Origin: Fundicoccus ignavus
Lineage (GTDB): Bacteria; Bacillota; Bacilli; Lactobacillales; Aerococcaceae
Reading direction: 5' to 3'
Length of the DNA stretch: 64,000 nucleotides
Assembly (NCBI RefSeq): GCF_009659375.1
Contig: NZ_WJQT01000004.1
Location: 1-64,000, forward strand
A model generated the notes under the pieces. That model saw nothing but the letters and a program-made list of their open reading frames with translations. It did no database searches and had not been told where the DNA came from. Position numbers and translations under genes: made by a program. Of this stretch, positions 50,834 to 60,865 are shown one piece after another. How positions within the stretch are numbered: the stretch's first letter is position 1; every line of letters starts with the position of its first letter.

Positions 50834-52432
50834 ATGACAATTGAAGTCATCAAACAAAAACTTGCGCAAAATGAGACTAGTTTAGGGATTGAATTAGGGT
50901 CAACGCGAGTGAAGGCAGTCTTAATTGATGATGCATTTAACGTGATTGCGAGTGGAGATTCGCAATGGGAAAACGAATTGAACGAAGCGGGTTTTTGGAC
51001 ATATCAAGAAGAGCTTATTTGGGAAAAGTTACAAGAGGCATATGGACAACTCAAAGCAAATGTGAAAGCAACTTATGATCACGAGTTAACTTCTTTTGGT
51101 TCAATCGGATTTAGTGCCATGATGCACGGCTATATTGCTTTGAATCAAGTGGGTGAACTATTAGTGCCATTTAGAACATGGCGCAATGGTAACACAGATG
51201 AAGCGACAAAAGTTTTATCGGAATTATTTAAATTTAATGTTCCACATCGTTGGAGTGTCGCACATCTTTACCAAGCGATGTTAAATCAAGAAGCACATTT
51301 AGATGAACTTAAACAAATCACAACGTTAGCAGGTTATGTTCATGAAAAATTAACCGGCGAACACGTACTAGGAATTGGCGATGCTTCTGGAATGTTCCCG
51401 ATTGATAGTCAAACGAAAAATTATCACCAATCAATGTTGCAAGCGTTTGATCAAGCGACACGTGAGTTGGGGTATGACGTTCAAATTGCAGACCTTCTTC
51501 CGCAAGTCTTGTTAGCAGGTCAAGTCGCAGGTAAGTTAACAGAAGCTGGTGCCAGCTTATTGGATCCATCAGGTCAATTAGTTGCTGGCATTCCTTTAGC
51601 GCCTCCTGAAGGTGACGCGGGAACTGGAATGGTCGCAACGAATTCAGTGAAGCCTGGTACAGCTAACGTATCCGCTGGAACATCCGCTTTTGCGATGGTG
51701 GTCTTAGATAAAGCCCTTAAAGGTGTTTATCCAGAAATCGACATTGTGACGACACCAGACGGTGAAGATGTTGCAATGGTTCATATTAATAACTGTACAT
51801 CCGAAATCAATTATTGGTTGTCGCTCTTTGAAGAAGTGTTCGACACGATGGGTGTGGAAGTTTCGACGAACGATTTATATACAAAGCTCTTTAATAAATC
51901 ACAGGAAGCTGATTCGGATACAGGACAAATCCTAATGTATGGTTTCCATTCAGGAGAAAACAGTGTCAATGTGGAACATGGGCGCCCAATGTTAGTTCGA
52001 AATCCAAATGGTCGCTTCAATTTAGCGAACTTTATGCAAGCGAATTTAAATTCAGCTTTTGCCAGCATGAAGTTTGGCATTAATATTTTATTAAAAGAGG
52101 AAGGTATTGAAATTTCAAATACTGTGGCTCACGGCGGAATTTTTAAAACGCCATTGATTGCTCAACAAGTTTTAGCTTCGGTGATGCAGTCTTCCGTTAC
52201 TGTCATGGAGACAGCGGGCGAGGGTGGTGCTTGGGGGATGGCAGTTCTAGCTGCTTATATCCAAACGCATGCAACACAACCTTTAGCTGAGTACTTAGCA
52301 AACGAAGTGTTTAAAGCGGCAGAGTCTGTGACGGTTGAAGTGGATGCTGAAGATTCGGCAGCTTACCAACAATATATTGAAGGTTTTGAAAAAGCTTTAC
52401 CGTTACAACAAGAAGCAGCCAAGTATATTTAA
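50834..52432 (+). CDS. araB: ribulokinase
   Basis: Phosphorylates L-ribulose to L-ribulose-5-phosphate. 532 residues, FGGY fold, within the usual 500-560 range for AraB. N-terminal phosphate-binding motif SLGIELGSTRVKAVLID, then GFSAMMHGYIAL and PFRTWRN; second half PEGDAGTGMVATNSV with SAGTSAFAMVV, and a C-terminal GEGGAWGMA. AAGAGGTGAGG precedes the ATG. First gene of araBDA. A cre site overlaps its leader. Confidence 0.93.
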   Translation: MTIEVIKQKLAQNETSLGIELGSTRVKAVLIDDAFNVIASGDSQWENELNEAGFWTYQEELIWEKLQEAYGQLKANVKATYDHELTSFGSIGFSAMMHGYIALNQVGELLVPFRTWRNGNTDEATKVLSELFKFNVPHRWSVAHLYQAMLNQEAHLDELKQITTLAGYVHEKLTGEHVLGIGDASGMFPIDSQTKNYHQSMLQAFDQATRELGYDVQIADLLPQVLLAGQVAGKLTEAGASLLDPSGQLVAGIPLAPPEGDAGTGMVATNSVKPGTANVSAGTSAFAMVVLDKALKGVYPEIDIVTTPDGEDVAMVHINNCTSEINYWLSLFEEVFDTMGVEVSTNDLYTKLFNKSQEADSDTGQILMYGFHSGENSVNVEHGRPMLVRNPNGRFNLANFMQANLNSAFASMKFGINILLKEEGIEISNTVAHGGIFKTPLIAQQVLASVMQSSVTVMETAGEGGAWGMAVLAAYIQTHATQPLAEYLANEVFKAAESVTVEVDAEDSAAYQQYIEGFEKALPLQQEAAKYI

Positions 52433-52444
52433 GGAGTTGAAAGA

Positions 52445-53143
52445 ATGTTAGAAGCATTAAAGCAACAGGTTTATGAAGCGAATTTAGAACTGCCGAAACA
52501 TGGGCTCGTTAAATTCACTTGGGGAAACGTCAGTGCAGTCGATCGTGAACAAAAACTGATCGTCATCAAACCGAGTGGTGTTGCCTATGAGAATATGACA
52601 GCAGATGACATGGTAGTTGTCGACTTCGAGGGGAATCTTGTTGAAGGTAAATTAAATCCTTCATCTGATACAGCAACTCACGTGGTACTGTACAATGCCT
52701 TTGAAGAAATTGGTGGCATTGTTCATACGCATTCGCCTTGGGCGACAAGTTGGGCACAAGCAGGCGTTGATGTGCCAGCACTAGGTACGACGCATGCGGA
52801 TACTTTCTACGGAGATGTTCCCTGTGCAAGATTCTTAACTGAAGCCGAAATTGATCGCGCTTATGAAAAAGAAACGGGTTATGCGATTATCGAAACGTTT
52901 AAAGAGCGTGGGATTGATCCAATGGCAGTGCCGGCCGTTCTCTTAAAAGGACACGGGCCGTTTACTTGGGGTAAAACGCCTGAAGCAGCTGTGATGAACT
53001 CAGTTGTACTTGAAGAAGTGTGTCGTATGAACTACTATGCTAAATCAATTAATCCATTATCGAGTGTGTTACCACAAGCGGTCTTGGATAAACATTATTT
53101 ACGTAAACATGGAAAAAACGCCTATTATGGGCAAGGAAATTAG
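52445..53143 (+). CDS. araD: L-ribulose-5-phosphate 4-epimerase
   Basis: Class II aldolase-fold epimerase of 232 residues making D-xylulose-5-phosphate. The zinc-binding His pair is in [15 protein letters not shown] and a third His in [12 protein letters not shown]; the substrate Asp/Thr block is [28 protein letters not shown]-like N-terminus ([15 protein letters not shown]) and [11 protein letters not shown] are standard. AAGGAGTTGAAAG precedes the ATG, 12 bases after araB. Confidence 0.95.
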   Translation: MLEALKQQVYEANLELPKHGLVKFTWGNVSAVDREQKLIVIKPSGVAYENMTADDMVVVDFEGNLVEGKLNPSSDTATHVVLYNAFEEIGGIVHTHSPWATSWAQAGVDVPALGTTHADTFYGDVPCARFLTEAEIDRAYEKETGYAIIETFKERGIDPMAVPAVLLKGHGPFTWGKTPEAAVMNSVVLEEVCRMNYYAKSINPLSSVLPQAVLDKHYLRKHGKNAYYGQGN

Positions 53144-53152
53144 GAGGAAACT

Positions 53153-54568
53153 ATGCAAGCAGATAAAAAAGTATTCTGGTTCGTCGTGGGAAGTCAACAT
53201 TTATATGGAGAAGAAGTATTACAACAAGTAAGTGACCATGCGAAGGAAATTGTCGCAGGATTAAATGAAAAAGCACCTTTCGAAATCGTGTTAAAAGATA
53301 TCGTGAAGACAGCGGATGAAATTACAGCCGTTGTGAAAGAAGCAAACTACCAAGATAATGTCGCAGGTATTATTACTTGGATGCATACATTCTCACCAGC
53401 TAAGATGTGGATCCAAGGGATGAAATTATTACAAAAACCTTTACTACATTTAGCGACTCAATTTAACGAGAGTATTCCTTGGGAAACAATTGATATGGAC
53501 TTTATGAACTTGAACCAAGCAGCGCATGGTGACCGTGAATATGGTTTTATCAATGCTCGTTTGAAGAAAAACAATAAAATTATCGTTGGTTACTGGGGTT
53601 CTGAAAAAGTTCAGGCTGATTTAGCTAAGTGGATGAAAGTTGCGAATGCCTATATTGCAAGCCATTCAATTAAAGTAGCGCGTTTCGGTGACAACATGCG
53701 TAATGTTGCAGTAACTGAAGGTGACAAAGTTGAAGCAGCCATCCAATTCGGTTGGACAGTAGACTACTTCGGAATTGGTGATTTAGTTGCTGAAATGAAT
53801 CAAGTATCAGAAGCAGATGTTGAGGCGTTATACTCAGAAATCAAAGACTTATATGACTTCGATTTAGGTGCTAATACACAAGAAGCTTTTGATGCAAGCG
53901 TTAAAGAACAATTGAAAATTGAAATTGCTCTCGAAAGATTTATGGATGCAGGTGGCTACAATGCCTTTACATCGAACTTTGAAGACTTACACGGCATGAA
54001 ACAATTGCCAGGTTTAGCTGTTCAACGTTTAATGGCTAAAGGTTATGGTTTTGCTGGAGAAGGTGACTGGAAAACAGCTGCCCTTGACCGCTTGTTGAAA
54101 GTAATGACATTGAACCAAAATACTGGTTTCATGGAAGATTATACTTACGAATTAGCGACAGGCCAAGAAGCAATTTTGCAATCACACATGTTAGAAGTAG
54201 ACCCGTGTTTAGCAGCTAATAAGCCAGTTGTTAAAGTAGAGCCTTTAGGTATTGGTGGTAAAGAAGATCCAGCACGTCTTGTCTTTGATGGAAAAGCCGG
54301 CGATGGGGTAGTTATTTCAATGGCTGACTTCGGTACACACTACAAATTATTAATTAACGATGTGGAATTATTTACGCCAGAAGTGGCAGCGCCTAAGTTA
54401 CCCGTAGCGCGCGTAATGTGGAAAGTAAAACCAGACTTCCACTCAGGAGTGACAAAATGGATTCAGGAAGGCGGTGGACACCACACGGTAGTTTCATTGG
54501 ATGCAGACAGTGATCAAATCATTGATTTAGCAAAAATGTTCAACTTAGACTATGTGCTGATTAACTAG
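53153..54568 (+). CDS. araA: L-arabinose isomerase
   Basis: Converts L-arabinose to L-ribulose; 471 residues, typical length. Starts [18 protein letters not shown], a diagnostic AraA N-terminus; [26 protein letters not shown] and [18 protein letters not shown] follow. Metal-binding Glu/His lie in [35 protein letters not shown] and [14 protein letters not shown] precedes the ATG. The gene order araB-araD-araA differs from araABD of B. subtilis but is common in Lactobacillales. Confidence 0.97.
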   Translation: MQADKKVFWFVVGSQHLYGEEVLQQVSDHAKEIVAGLNEKAPFEIVLKDIVKTADEITAVVKEANYQDNVAGIITWMHTFSPAKMWIQGMKLLQKPLLHLATQFNESIPWETIDMDFMNLNQAAHGDREYGFINARLKKNNKIIVGYWGSEKVQADLAKWMKVANAYIASHSIKVARFGDNMRNVAVTEGDKVEAAIQFGWTVDYFGIGDLVAEMNQVSEADVEALYSEIKDLYDFDLGANTQEAFDASVKEQLKIEIALERFMDAGGYNAFTSNFEDLHGMKQLPGLAVQRLMAKGYGFAGEGDWKTAALDRLLKVMTLNQNTGFMEDYTYELATGQEAILQSHMLEVDPCLAANKPVVKVEPLGIGGKEDPARLVFDGKAGDGVVISMADFGTHYKLLINDVELFTPEVAAPKLPVARVMWKVKPDFHSGVTKWIQEGGGHHTVVSLDADSDQIIDLAKMFNLDYVLIN

Positions 54569-54599
54569 ATTCATTACTAATCGATTTGACAATAACTCA

Positions 54600-54625
54600 G
54601 CATCACTTGTCTCAACAAGTGATGC
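54600..54625 (+). terminator. intercistronic hairpin after araA
   Basis: GCATCACTTGT-CTCA-ACAAGTGATGC, a perfect 11-base stem without a T-run. More likely an mRNA-processing or stabilising element than a terminator. Confidence 0.5.
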
Positions 54626-54761
54626 GAGTGAGTTAAAGTCAAAGTAAACAGACGATAATAAATCGTTATGCTTTCGCAATTATGCAAGCGTTGTCAAGAC
54701 TTAAAGCTAATAAAAATAAAATTGAGCATTAGCCTTAGAGGGCTAAACCAGGAGGAAAATC

Positions 54762-55856
54762 ATGAAAAAGACTATGAAAAAATTAGTTACGTTTACTTTA
54801 GCAGCATTAACAGCTACAACTATTGCTTTACCTACAGCATTCGCACAAGATGATGTACCATTCGTAGGGATTTCAATGCCAACTCAATCAGCAGAGCGTT
54901 GGATTGCAGATGGTAACTTTTTAGTAGAACAATTAGATGAACTAGGTTATGAATCATCACTACAATATGGTGAAGATAACGTATCGAACCAAGTGGCACA
55001 AATCGAGAACATGATTACTTTAGGTGTGGATTATTTAGTTATTGCATCAATTGACGGATCTGCTTTAACAGAAGTGTTAAAACAAGCAGGGGAACAAGGT
55101 ATTACAGTAATTGCTTATGACCGTTTATTAATGAATACTGAGCACGTAGACTACTATGTTACATTTGACAACTTCCAAGTTGGGGTTATCGGAGCTACTT
55201 ATATTGAAGAAGCATTAGGACTTCAAGATGGTAATGGTCCATTTAACATTGAATTATTTGGTGGTTCACCAGACGACAACAATGCTGTTATCAACTTTGA
55301 AGGTGTAATGTCTGTCTTCCAACAATATTTTGATAATGGTCAATTAGTTGTTCCTTCAGGACAAACAGAGTTTAACCAAATTGCAACATTACGTTGGGAT
55401 GGTTCTACAGCTCAATCACGTATGGATAACTTACTAAGTGCGAACTATACAGACCAAAAATTAGACGCAGTATTATCACCATATGATCCAATTAGTTTAG
55501 GTGTTATTTCATCATTGAAAGGTATCGGTTACGGTTCTGAAGAGCAACCATTACCAGTAATTACTGGACAAGATGCAACAGTTGCAGGTTTACAATCAAT
55601 TATTAAAGGTGAACAAACACAAACAATCTTTAAGAATACGCAAGAATTGGGAATTATCACTGCTGGTATGATCAAAGCTTTAGAAGCTGGCGAAGAAGTT
55701 GAAGTAAATGATACTGAAACTTACGACAACGGCTCAAAAGTAGTACCAACTTACATGGCAGAACCAATTTCTATTGATATTAATAACTTCTACGAAATAT
55801 TAATTGAACAAACTGGTTACTACACACCTGAAGATTTAGGTATTGAAGCACGTTAA
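54762..55856 (+). CDS. ChvE-like sugar-binding protein
   Basis: Monosaccharide-binding protein of the ribose/ChvE type, 364 residues, probably binding L-arabinose. Signal peptide [20 protein letters not shown] with an AFAQ-type SPase I site; again no lipobox Cys. Typical strands: [54 protein letters not shown] and [25 protein letters not shown] precedes the ATG. Followed by its ATPase and permease genes, with an attenuating terminator in between, and preceded by araBDA. Confidence 0.92.
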   Translation: MKKTMKKLVTFTLAALTATTIALPTAFAQDDVPFVGISMPTQSAERWIADGNFLVEQLDELGYESSLQYGEDNVSNQVAQIENMITLGVDYLVIASIDGSALTEVLKQAGEQGITVIAYDRLLMNTEHVDYYVTFDNFQVGVIGATYIEEALGLQDGNGPFNIELFGGSPDDNNAVINFEGVMSVFQQYFDNGQLVVPSGQTEFNQIATLRWDGSTAQSRMDNLLSANYTDQKLDAVLSPYDPISLGVISSLKGIGYGSEEQPLPVITGQDATVAGLQSIIKGEQTQTIFKNTQELGIITAGMIKALEAGEEVEVNDTETYDNGSKVVPTYMAEPISIDINNFYEILIEQTGYYTPEDLGIEAR

Positions 55857-55866
55857 TTTTATTACC

Positions 55867-55911
55867 AGGTATCCTAATGGAACTCTTTTATTAGGATACC
55901 TCTTTTTTTTA
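55867..55911 (+). terminator. intercistronic terminator between binding protein and ATPase
   Basis: AGGTATCCTAAT and ATTAGGATACCT, a perfect 12-base stem, then CTTTTTTTT. Partial termination here would give more binding protein than ATPase and permease. Confidence 0.85.
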
Positions 55912-55923
55912 AAGGAGGCAGTT

Positions 55924-57465
55924 ATGGCAGATTACATTTTAGAAATGGAGAATATTACCAAAGACTTCTCTGGTGTTAAGGCACTTAATGATGTCAATCT
56001 TAAAGTTAAACGTGGTGAGATTCACAGTATCTGTGGTGAAAACGGAGCTGGAAAATCGACACTAATGAAAGTTTTAAGTGGTTTATATCCATTTGGTCAA
56101 TATGATGGCAAAATTATTTACAACAATGAAGAAATGAAATTTAAGAATATGAATGATAGCGAGGCAGAAGGTATCGTAATTATTCACCAAGAATTAGCAC
56201 TAAGCCCTTATTTATCAATCAAAGAAAATATTTTTTTAGGAAATGAACAAGCAACACGAGGTATTATTGATTGGAATGCAACAGACTTAAAGGCAATGAA
56301 CTTGTTGAAAACAGTCGGTTTAAACTTAGATCCTAATACCATTATCTCTGAGATCAGTGTGGGTCAACAGCAATTAGTTGAAATTGCTAAAGCTTTCTCT
56401 AAAACAGTTAAGCTTTTGATCCTGGATGAACCAACCGCATCACTTAATGAACAAGAAAGTCAAAACTTGCTAGATTTATTAGAAGAATTCAGACACCAAG
56501 GAATTACTTCAATTATCATCTCGCATAAATTAAATGAAGTTACTCAAATTGCGGACTCGATTACTATTCTTCGTGATGGTAAAACGATTCAAACCTTGGA
56601 CAACGCAGACAAGAAAATTGATGAGAATATTATCGTTAAAGGCATGGTAGGGCGCGAGTTAACGAACCGTTACCCTGAGAGAAATCCTAACATTGGAGAA
56701 ATCTTATATGAGGTGAAAGACTGGACTGTTCACCACCCTAACGATAAAAATAAAGTGGTTATTGATAAGGTGAATTTCAACATTCGCAAAGGTGAAATTG
56801 TTGGGATTGCTGGTTTGATGGGTGCTGGACGAACAGAATTTGCAATGAGTATGTTTGGTAAGAGTTACGGAACAAATATTTCGGGCTCAATGCATATTCA
56901 CGGTAAAGAAGTAACATCAAACGACGTAAGCGAAGCGATAGAAAATGGTTTAGCTTATGTATCAGAAGACCGTAAAGATCTCGGCTTAGATTTATTAATG
57001 TCTATCAAAAATAACATTACTTTATCAAATTTACATGCAGCATCAAACAAAGGTGTGGTTGATTTTGATCAAGAGGTACAGGTAGCAGAAGACTATCGTA
57101 AACGAATGAATATTAAGACAAATGATATCGAAAATAAAGTAACAAGCTTAAGTGGTGGGAACCAACAAAAAGTTGTTATTAGTAAATGGTTATATACTGA
57201 ACCAGAAGTTCTTTTCTTGGATGAACCGACACGTGGTATTGATGTTGGTGCCAAATACGAGATTTATTCTATTATTGAAGAAATGTCTCAAGAAGGAAAA
57301 GCCGTTTGTATTATTTCTTCTGAGTTACCAGAAATTCTTGGAATGTGTGATCGAATCTATACAATGAATGAAGGTAAGATGACCGGAGAAATTTTAAGAG
57401 CAGATGCTGACCAAGAAGTATTAATGTCTAAGATGACTAGTTTAAGAGGTGTAAATAATGAATGA
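55924..57465 (+). CDS. sugar ABC transporter ATP-binding protein (GguA/XylG type)
   Basis: Duplicated ATPase of 513 residues, as in ribose, xylose and ChvE-type importers. First half: Walker [10 protein letters not shown], signature [10 protein letters not shown], Walker [12 protein letters not shown]. Second half: degenerate Walker [10 protein letters not shown], signature LSGGNQQKV, Walker [16 protein letters not shown] 55924 follows AAAGGAGG; the longer frame from 55843 crosses the terminator and is rejected. The stop overlaps the permease start by 8 bases. Confidence 0.95.
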   Translation: MADYILEMENITKDFSGVKALNDVNLKVKRGEIHSICGENGAGKSTLMKVLSGLYPFGQYDGKIIYNNEEMKFKNMNDSEAEGIVIIHQELALSPYLSIKENIFLGNEQATRGIIDWNATDLKAMNLLKTVGLNLDPNTIISEISVGQQQLVEIAKAFSKTVKLLILDEPTASLNEQESQNLLDLLEEFRHQGITSIIISHKLNEVTQIADSITILRDGKTIQTLDNADKKIDENIIVKGMVGRELTNRYPERNPNIGEILYEVKDWTVHHPNDKNKVVIDKVNFNIRKGEIVGIAGLMGAGRTEFAMSMFGKSYGTNISGSMHIHGKEVTSNDVSEAIENGLAYVSEDRKDLGLDLLMSIKNNITLSNLHAASNKGVVDFDQEVQVAEDYRKRMNIKTNDIENKVTSLSGGNQQKVVISKWLYTEPEVLFLDEPTRGIDVGAKYEIYSIIEEMSQEGKAVCIISSELPEILGMCDRIYTMNEGKMTGEILRADADQEVLMSKMTSLRGVNNE

Positions 57466-58633
57466 TAAAAACGAACGCAACTTTGGTGAAATTTTAAGAA
57501 AAATATTTGAGAAATATAGTATGATCATTATTTTGATCGTTACACTATTGATTTTCCAATTTTTAACAAATGGTATTCTACTGAGACCAGTTAACGTGAC
57601 TAACTTAGTTCTTCAGAATAGTCATATTCTAGTATTGGCTATTGGGATGTTGATGGTTGTATTATTAGGACATGTCGATTTATCGGTTGGTTCGGTAATG
57701 GCCTTTGTAGGAGCAATCTCAGCGATACTGATGATTCAAAAAGAAATGAGTCCTTGGATAGTCATTCCTTTATGTTTAATTATCGGAGGAATCATTGGTG
57801 CATGGCAAGGTTTCTGGATTGCCTACGTGAAGATACCGGCCTTCATCGTAACCTTAGCAGGTTTACTACTGTTCCGTGGTCTTACGCAATACACGTTAAA
57901 AGGTACATCAATTGCTAACTATCCAGAAGCATTTAATTTCTTAAGTTCAGGCTACTTACCAAATATTGGTGACGGCGAGTTACATACTACTTCATTATTA
58001 ATTGGTGTAGCTGTCGCAATTTTATTAGTGGCAACAATGTTCTCAAGCAGAAAGAAAAAACAAGCTAACTTATTAAAAGTTGAATCAAATGCTTCATTCT
58101 TTACAAAATTAGCGGTCATTGTAGCGACAATTATCGGAATTACTTATGTGTTCTCACAACATAATGGCTTCCCGTTTGTGATGATTTTAATTTTAATCTT
58201 AGCATCAGGTTATACATTTGTAACAAACCGTACAGTAGTTGGTCGTCATATTTATGCAACAGGTGGTAACTACAAATCAGCAGAGTTATCTGGTGTTAAA
58301 ACGAAAAAAGTTACTTTCTGGGTATTCGTAAATATGGGTGTTCTATCTGCATTAGCGGGAATGATCTTAGCAGCTCGTTTAAATGCTGCAACACCTCAAG
58401 CGGGTAACGGTATTGAATTAGATGCTTTATCAGCTGTTTACTTTGGTGGAGCTTCAACGTCTGGTGGTATCGGAACAATTGTTGGTGCGATTGTCGGTGG
58501 TTTAATCATCGGTGTACTTAACAACGGTATGTCAATCTTGGGTGTTGGTATCGACTTACAACAAGCAATTCGTGGTTTGATTTTACTTTTAGCGGTAGTG
58601 ATTGATCAGTACAATAAACGAAAAAAAGGATAG
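57458..58633 (+). CDS. sugar ABC transporter permease (GguB/XylH type)
   Basis: Membrane subunit of 391 residues with about ten hydrophobic helices. Family landmarks: [20 protein letters not shown] (the conserved loop after helix 2), [31 protein letters not shown] and, in the C-terminal half, [20 protein letters not shown] and [18 protein letters not shown]. Overlaps the ATPase gene by 8 bases. Given the context, an L-arabinose importer. Confidence 0.95.
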   Translation: MNDKNERNFGEILRKIFEKYSMIIILIVTLLIFQFLTNGILLRPVNVTNLVLQNSHILVLAIGMLMVVLLGHVDLSVGSVMAFVGAISAILMIQKEMSPWIVIPLCLIIGGIIGAWQGFWIAYVKIPAFIVTLAGLLLFRGLTQYTLKGTSIANYPEAFNFLSSGYLPNIGDGELHTTSLLIGVAVAILLVATMFSSRKKKQANLLKVESNASFFTKLAVIVATIIGITYVFSQHNGFPFVMILILILASGYTFVTNRTVVGRHIYATGGNYKSAELSGVKTKKVTFWVFVNMGVLSALAGMILAARLNAATPQAGNGIELDALSAVYFGGASTSGGIGTIVGAIVGGLIIGVLNNGMSILGVGIDLQQAIRGLILLLAVVIDQYNKRKKG

Positions 58634-58642
58634 TGATAAACG

Positions 58643-58966
58643 ATGAATGAAGCGAAAACAATTTTATTAATTTGTTCAGCGGGAATTTCAACAGGTTTAT
58701 TAGTTAAGAACATGAAAGATGCAGCAAATCAACAAGGCTTAGATGTACATATCTATTCTGCTCCAGCTATCACAGCAGAAGATATTCTAAAACGAGAAAA
58801 GATTGATGCGCTTCTGATTGGTCCACAATCAGAGTATGAAATTCATCGTTTGAAAGACTACTTAAACTACAATTCAGTTGCTTACAAATTAATCGACAAA
58901 GAACATTATGAAGTGCTTGATGGAGAAAAAGTTCTCGAACAAGCAATGATTTTACTAGATAAATAG
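58643..58966 (+). CDS. orphan PTS EIIB (lactose/cellobiose family) in an ABC operon
   Basis: Phosphocarrier-like protein of 107 residues with Cys 11 in ILLICSAGISTGLLVKNM and the fold end GEKVLEQAMILL. Paralogue of the EIIB proteins at 40111 and 43869. Unusually it is the last gene of an arabinose ABC operon, 9 bases after the permease, with no EIIC or EIIA beside it. It might link arabinose uptake to PTS phosphorylation state, or simply serve an EIIC elsewhere. The active-site Cys is retained, so it is probably functional. Confidence 0.9.
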   Translation: MNEAKTILLICSAGISTGLLVKNMKDAANQQGLDVHIYSAPAITAEDILKREKIDALLIGPQSEYEIHRLKDYLNYNSVAYKLIDKEHYEVLDGEKVLEQAMILLDK

Positions 58967-58976
58967 ACACACAGAA

Positions 58977-59009
58977 AACAGTGCCTGAATATGGCACTGT
59001 TTTTATTTA
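58977..59009 (+). terminator. terminator of the ara transport operon
   Basis: AAACAGTGCC and GGCACTGTTT arms, then TTATTT. Confidence 0.9.
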
Positions 59010-59012
59010 TAA

Positions 59013-59330
59013 TATAAGGGTTTATAAGTTTTATGCTATTTTACCAAGCTTTGAACTTCGCTCAGCTTATTGTTTTCCAAGGTGGTGGTCCCTTTCAAAG
59101 CCTCACTGGCGTTCGTGTTTTTCCAGCTCAATCGGCTAGGCTCTGTTTAATACGCTATGCTCAGAGTTAGAGCAAGCGACTCTATTAGTAGCGATGGATT
59201 GCCCTTTGTACCGCTATGTAAAACAAATCGCAGAGCTACGTTAAGTATTCCAACAAAAGTAAAGCGATATAATCATGTCAAAACTGCTAATGGAATTTAA
59301 AGTTCTCGGACTCGCCCGAGGCTTTCTCAT
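59013..59330 (+). repeat. family D repeat, longest copy
   Basis: Starts TTTATAAGTTTTATGCTAT a few bases after the terminator. Contains the TTTGAACTTCGCTCAGC, TTTCAAAGCCTCACTGGCG, AGCTCAATCGGCTAGGCTC, GCCCTTTGTACCGCTATG, GAGCTACGTTAAGTATTCC and AAAGTAAAGCGATATAATC blocks. Ends with a CTCGG...CCGAGG hairpin near 59303-59323. This copy best defines the family. Confidence 0.75.
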
Positions 59331-59516
59331 CCGACATATTGAAGAGTCAAAACAATATTCAGCCAGAGATGGAAACTCGAAAATTAAAATGATCTGCATT
59401 TACTTTTCACTGCTCACTAAAAAGACGAGATGCTATAATATAATTAAATATTGACGACACTGGTCATTTTTAAGAAGTATTAGTCTAAAAAAATTACATG
59501 CGAAATGGAGCTACTA

Positions 59517-59996
59517 ATGAATATTACCTATCGATACGCACAAGCAACAGATACAGGATTGATTCTGCAACTTATTAAAGAGTTAGCTGAGTATGAGAAG
59601 ATGCTAAATGAAGTAGTTGCCACTGAAGAAATGTTGAAAGAAAAGCTATTTGAGAAGCAACAGGCGGAAGTTACTTTTCTGATGGAGGACGAGGTGGAAG
59701 TTGGCTTTGCGTTATTCTTCCATAATTTTTCAACTTTTTTAAGTAAAGCAGGCTTATACTTGGAAGATTTATACGTTAAACCAGAACGACGTAGTTTGGG
59801 TTATGGTAATGAGCTGCTTAAGCAACTCGCATAAATAGCGGTGGAAAGAGATTGTGGTAGGTTTGAATGGTGATGTCTGGACTGGAATAAACCGAGTATC
59901 GATTTTTATCGCTCATTAGGTGCAGAAGCAATGGATGAGTGGACCGTATTCCGATTGTCTGGTGAGGCTTTAAAGAATTTAGCGTCTAATGATTAA
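59517..59996 (+). pseudogene. GNAT acetyltransferase with two in-frame stops
   Basis: Starts MNITYRYAQATDTGLILQLI and reads as a spermidine/diamine-type GNAT enzyme to KPERRSLGYGNELLKQLA, the acetyl-CoA loop. Then TAA (59832) and TGA (59877) interrupt a frame that goes on with AVERDCGRFEW, LDWNKPSIDFYRSLGAEAMD and WTVFRLSGEAL. Restoring one codon at each site gives a full protein of about 160 residues. Both changes are single-base, so inactivation looks recent. Confidence 0.85.
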
Positions 59997-60037
59997 GCAA
60001 ATAGTACCACAATAATAACGGAAAGCGAGGGGAGTCA

Positions 60038-60222
60038 ATGAATATTGTTCATAAATTTGAGTACTATCCAGATAGCAAGCAAGAGAAATTACCTAACTTT
60101 TCCAAAATATTTCCTTACATCGCCTCGCGCGCAGAGTAGGATCATTATGTAGGAAAGCGTGTCCCTTGGCATTGGCACTTGGCGTACGAACTTTTTTTAC
60201 ATTGAAAGTGGCTCACTAACCG
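60038..60222 (+). pseudogene. AraC-type regulator, N-terminal remnant
   Basis: ATG 60038 opens MNIVHKFEYYPDSKQEKLPN, then IFPYIASRAE, a TAG stop, DHYVGKRVPWHWHLAYELFF and a one-base insertion in a T-run before IESGSL. This is the cupin start of an AraC-family regulator. The rest of the gene, including the helix-turn-helix pair, is gone. Confidence 0.75.
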
Positions 60223-60239
60223 ATTAGACTGTTTCAATA

Positions 60240-60742
60240 AGAAGCAGATCTTATTGAGTAATCCAATTCCCAAAACAGAAATTGACAGATTGGTTAGAAA
60301 TGCGATTAATTTAAAGCGGCCTTTGTCGATTGCGAGCGATAAGCTGATGGTTGCGAATGGTAAGGATCAGGATTTGGTTGATTACTTTGCCTTCGCCCAT
60401 CAAGAAGTTATTGTATTCGGGGACTTTGTGCGAGTCGTGGCAGAATCGGATATTTATCAAATTATGATGGGCTTACGTGAGCGTGATTATCCGGTAATGA
60501 TGGAAGGGATTCAACAAGCGAAGATAACTGCTTGGTGGGACCGAGCGGTCGACATTATTCCTGCCAATGGCGGCAAGGGAAATGGCGTGCATCACATTCT
60601 GGAGAAGTATCAATTGGATGCTTCCCAAGCGATGGCTTTTGGTGATGGCAATAACGATATCGAATTGTTACAAGCGGTTGGCTTAGGTGTCGCCATGTTG
60701 CCGAGGACGGCGTTTATCATTACTGCAAGGCGATGGGGTTAA
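60240..60742 (+). pseudogene. Cof-type HAD hydrolase, C-terminal remnant
   Basis: Encodes the second half of a Cof-like sugar phosphatase: cap-domain residues, then IIPANGGKGNGVHHILEKYQ and AMAFGDGNNDIELLQAVGLG, the metal-binding GDGxND motif. The N-terminal DxDGT motif is missing and after GLGVAM the frame shifts away from the expected GNA-type end. Non-functional remnant in a run of three pseudogenes. Confidence 0.8.
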
Positions 60743-60756
60743 TTTAATTTGCGAAG

Positions 60757-60795
60757 CATCGAAGGAGTCTGACTTCTACGGTGCTTTTTTGATAC
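60757..60795 (+). terminator. terminator after the HAD remnant
   Basis: AGCATCG and CGGTGCT outer arms with inner AAGGAGTC/GACTTCT, then six T. Confidence 0.7.
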
Positions 60796-60865
60796 AAGCT
60801 TCTAGCCTAAACCTTTGTAAAGTGCTATGCTATTCTAATGAAAACAAGCAGTGAAAGGACTTATT

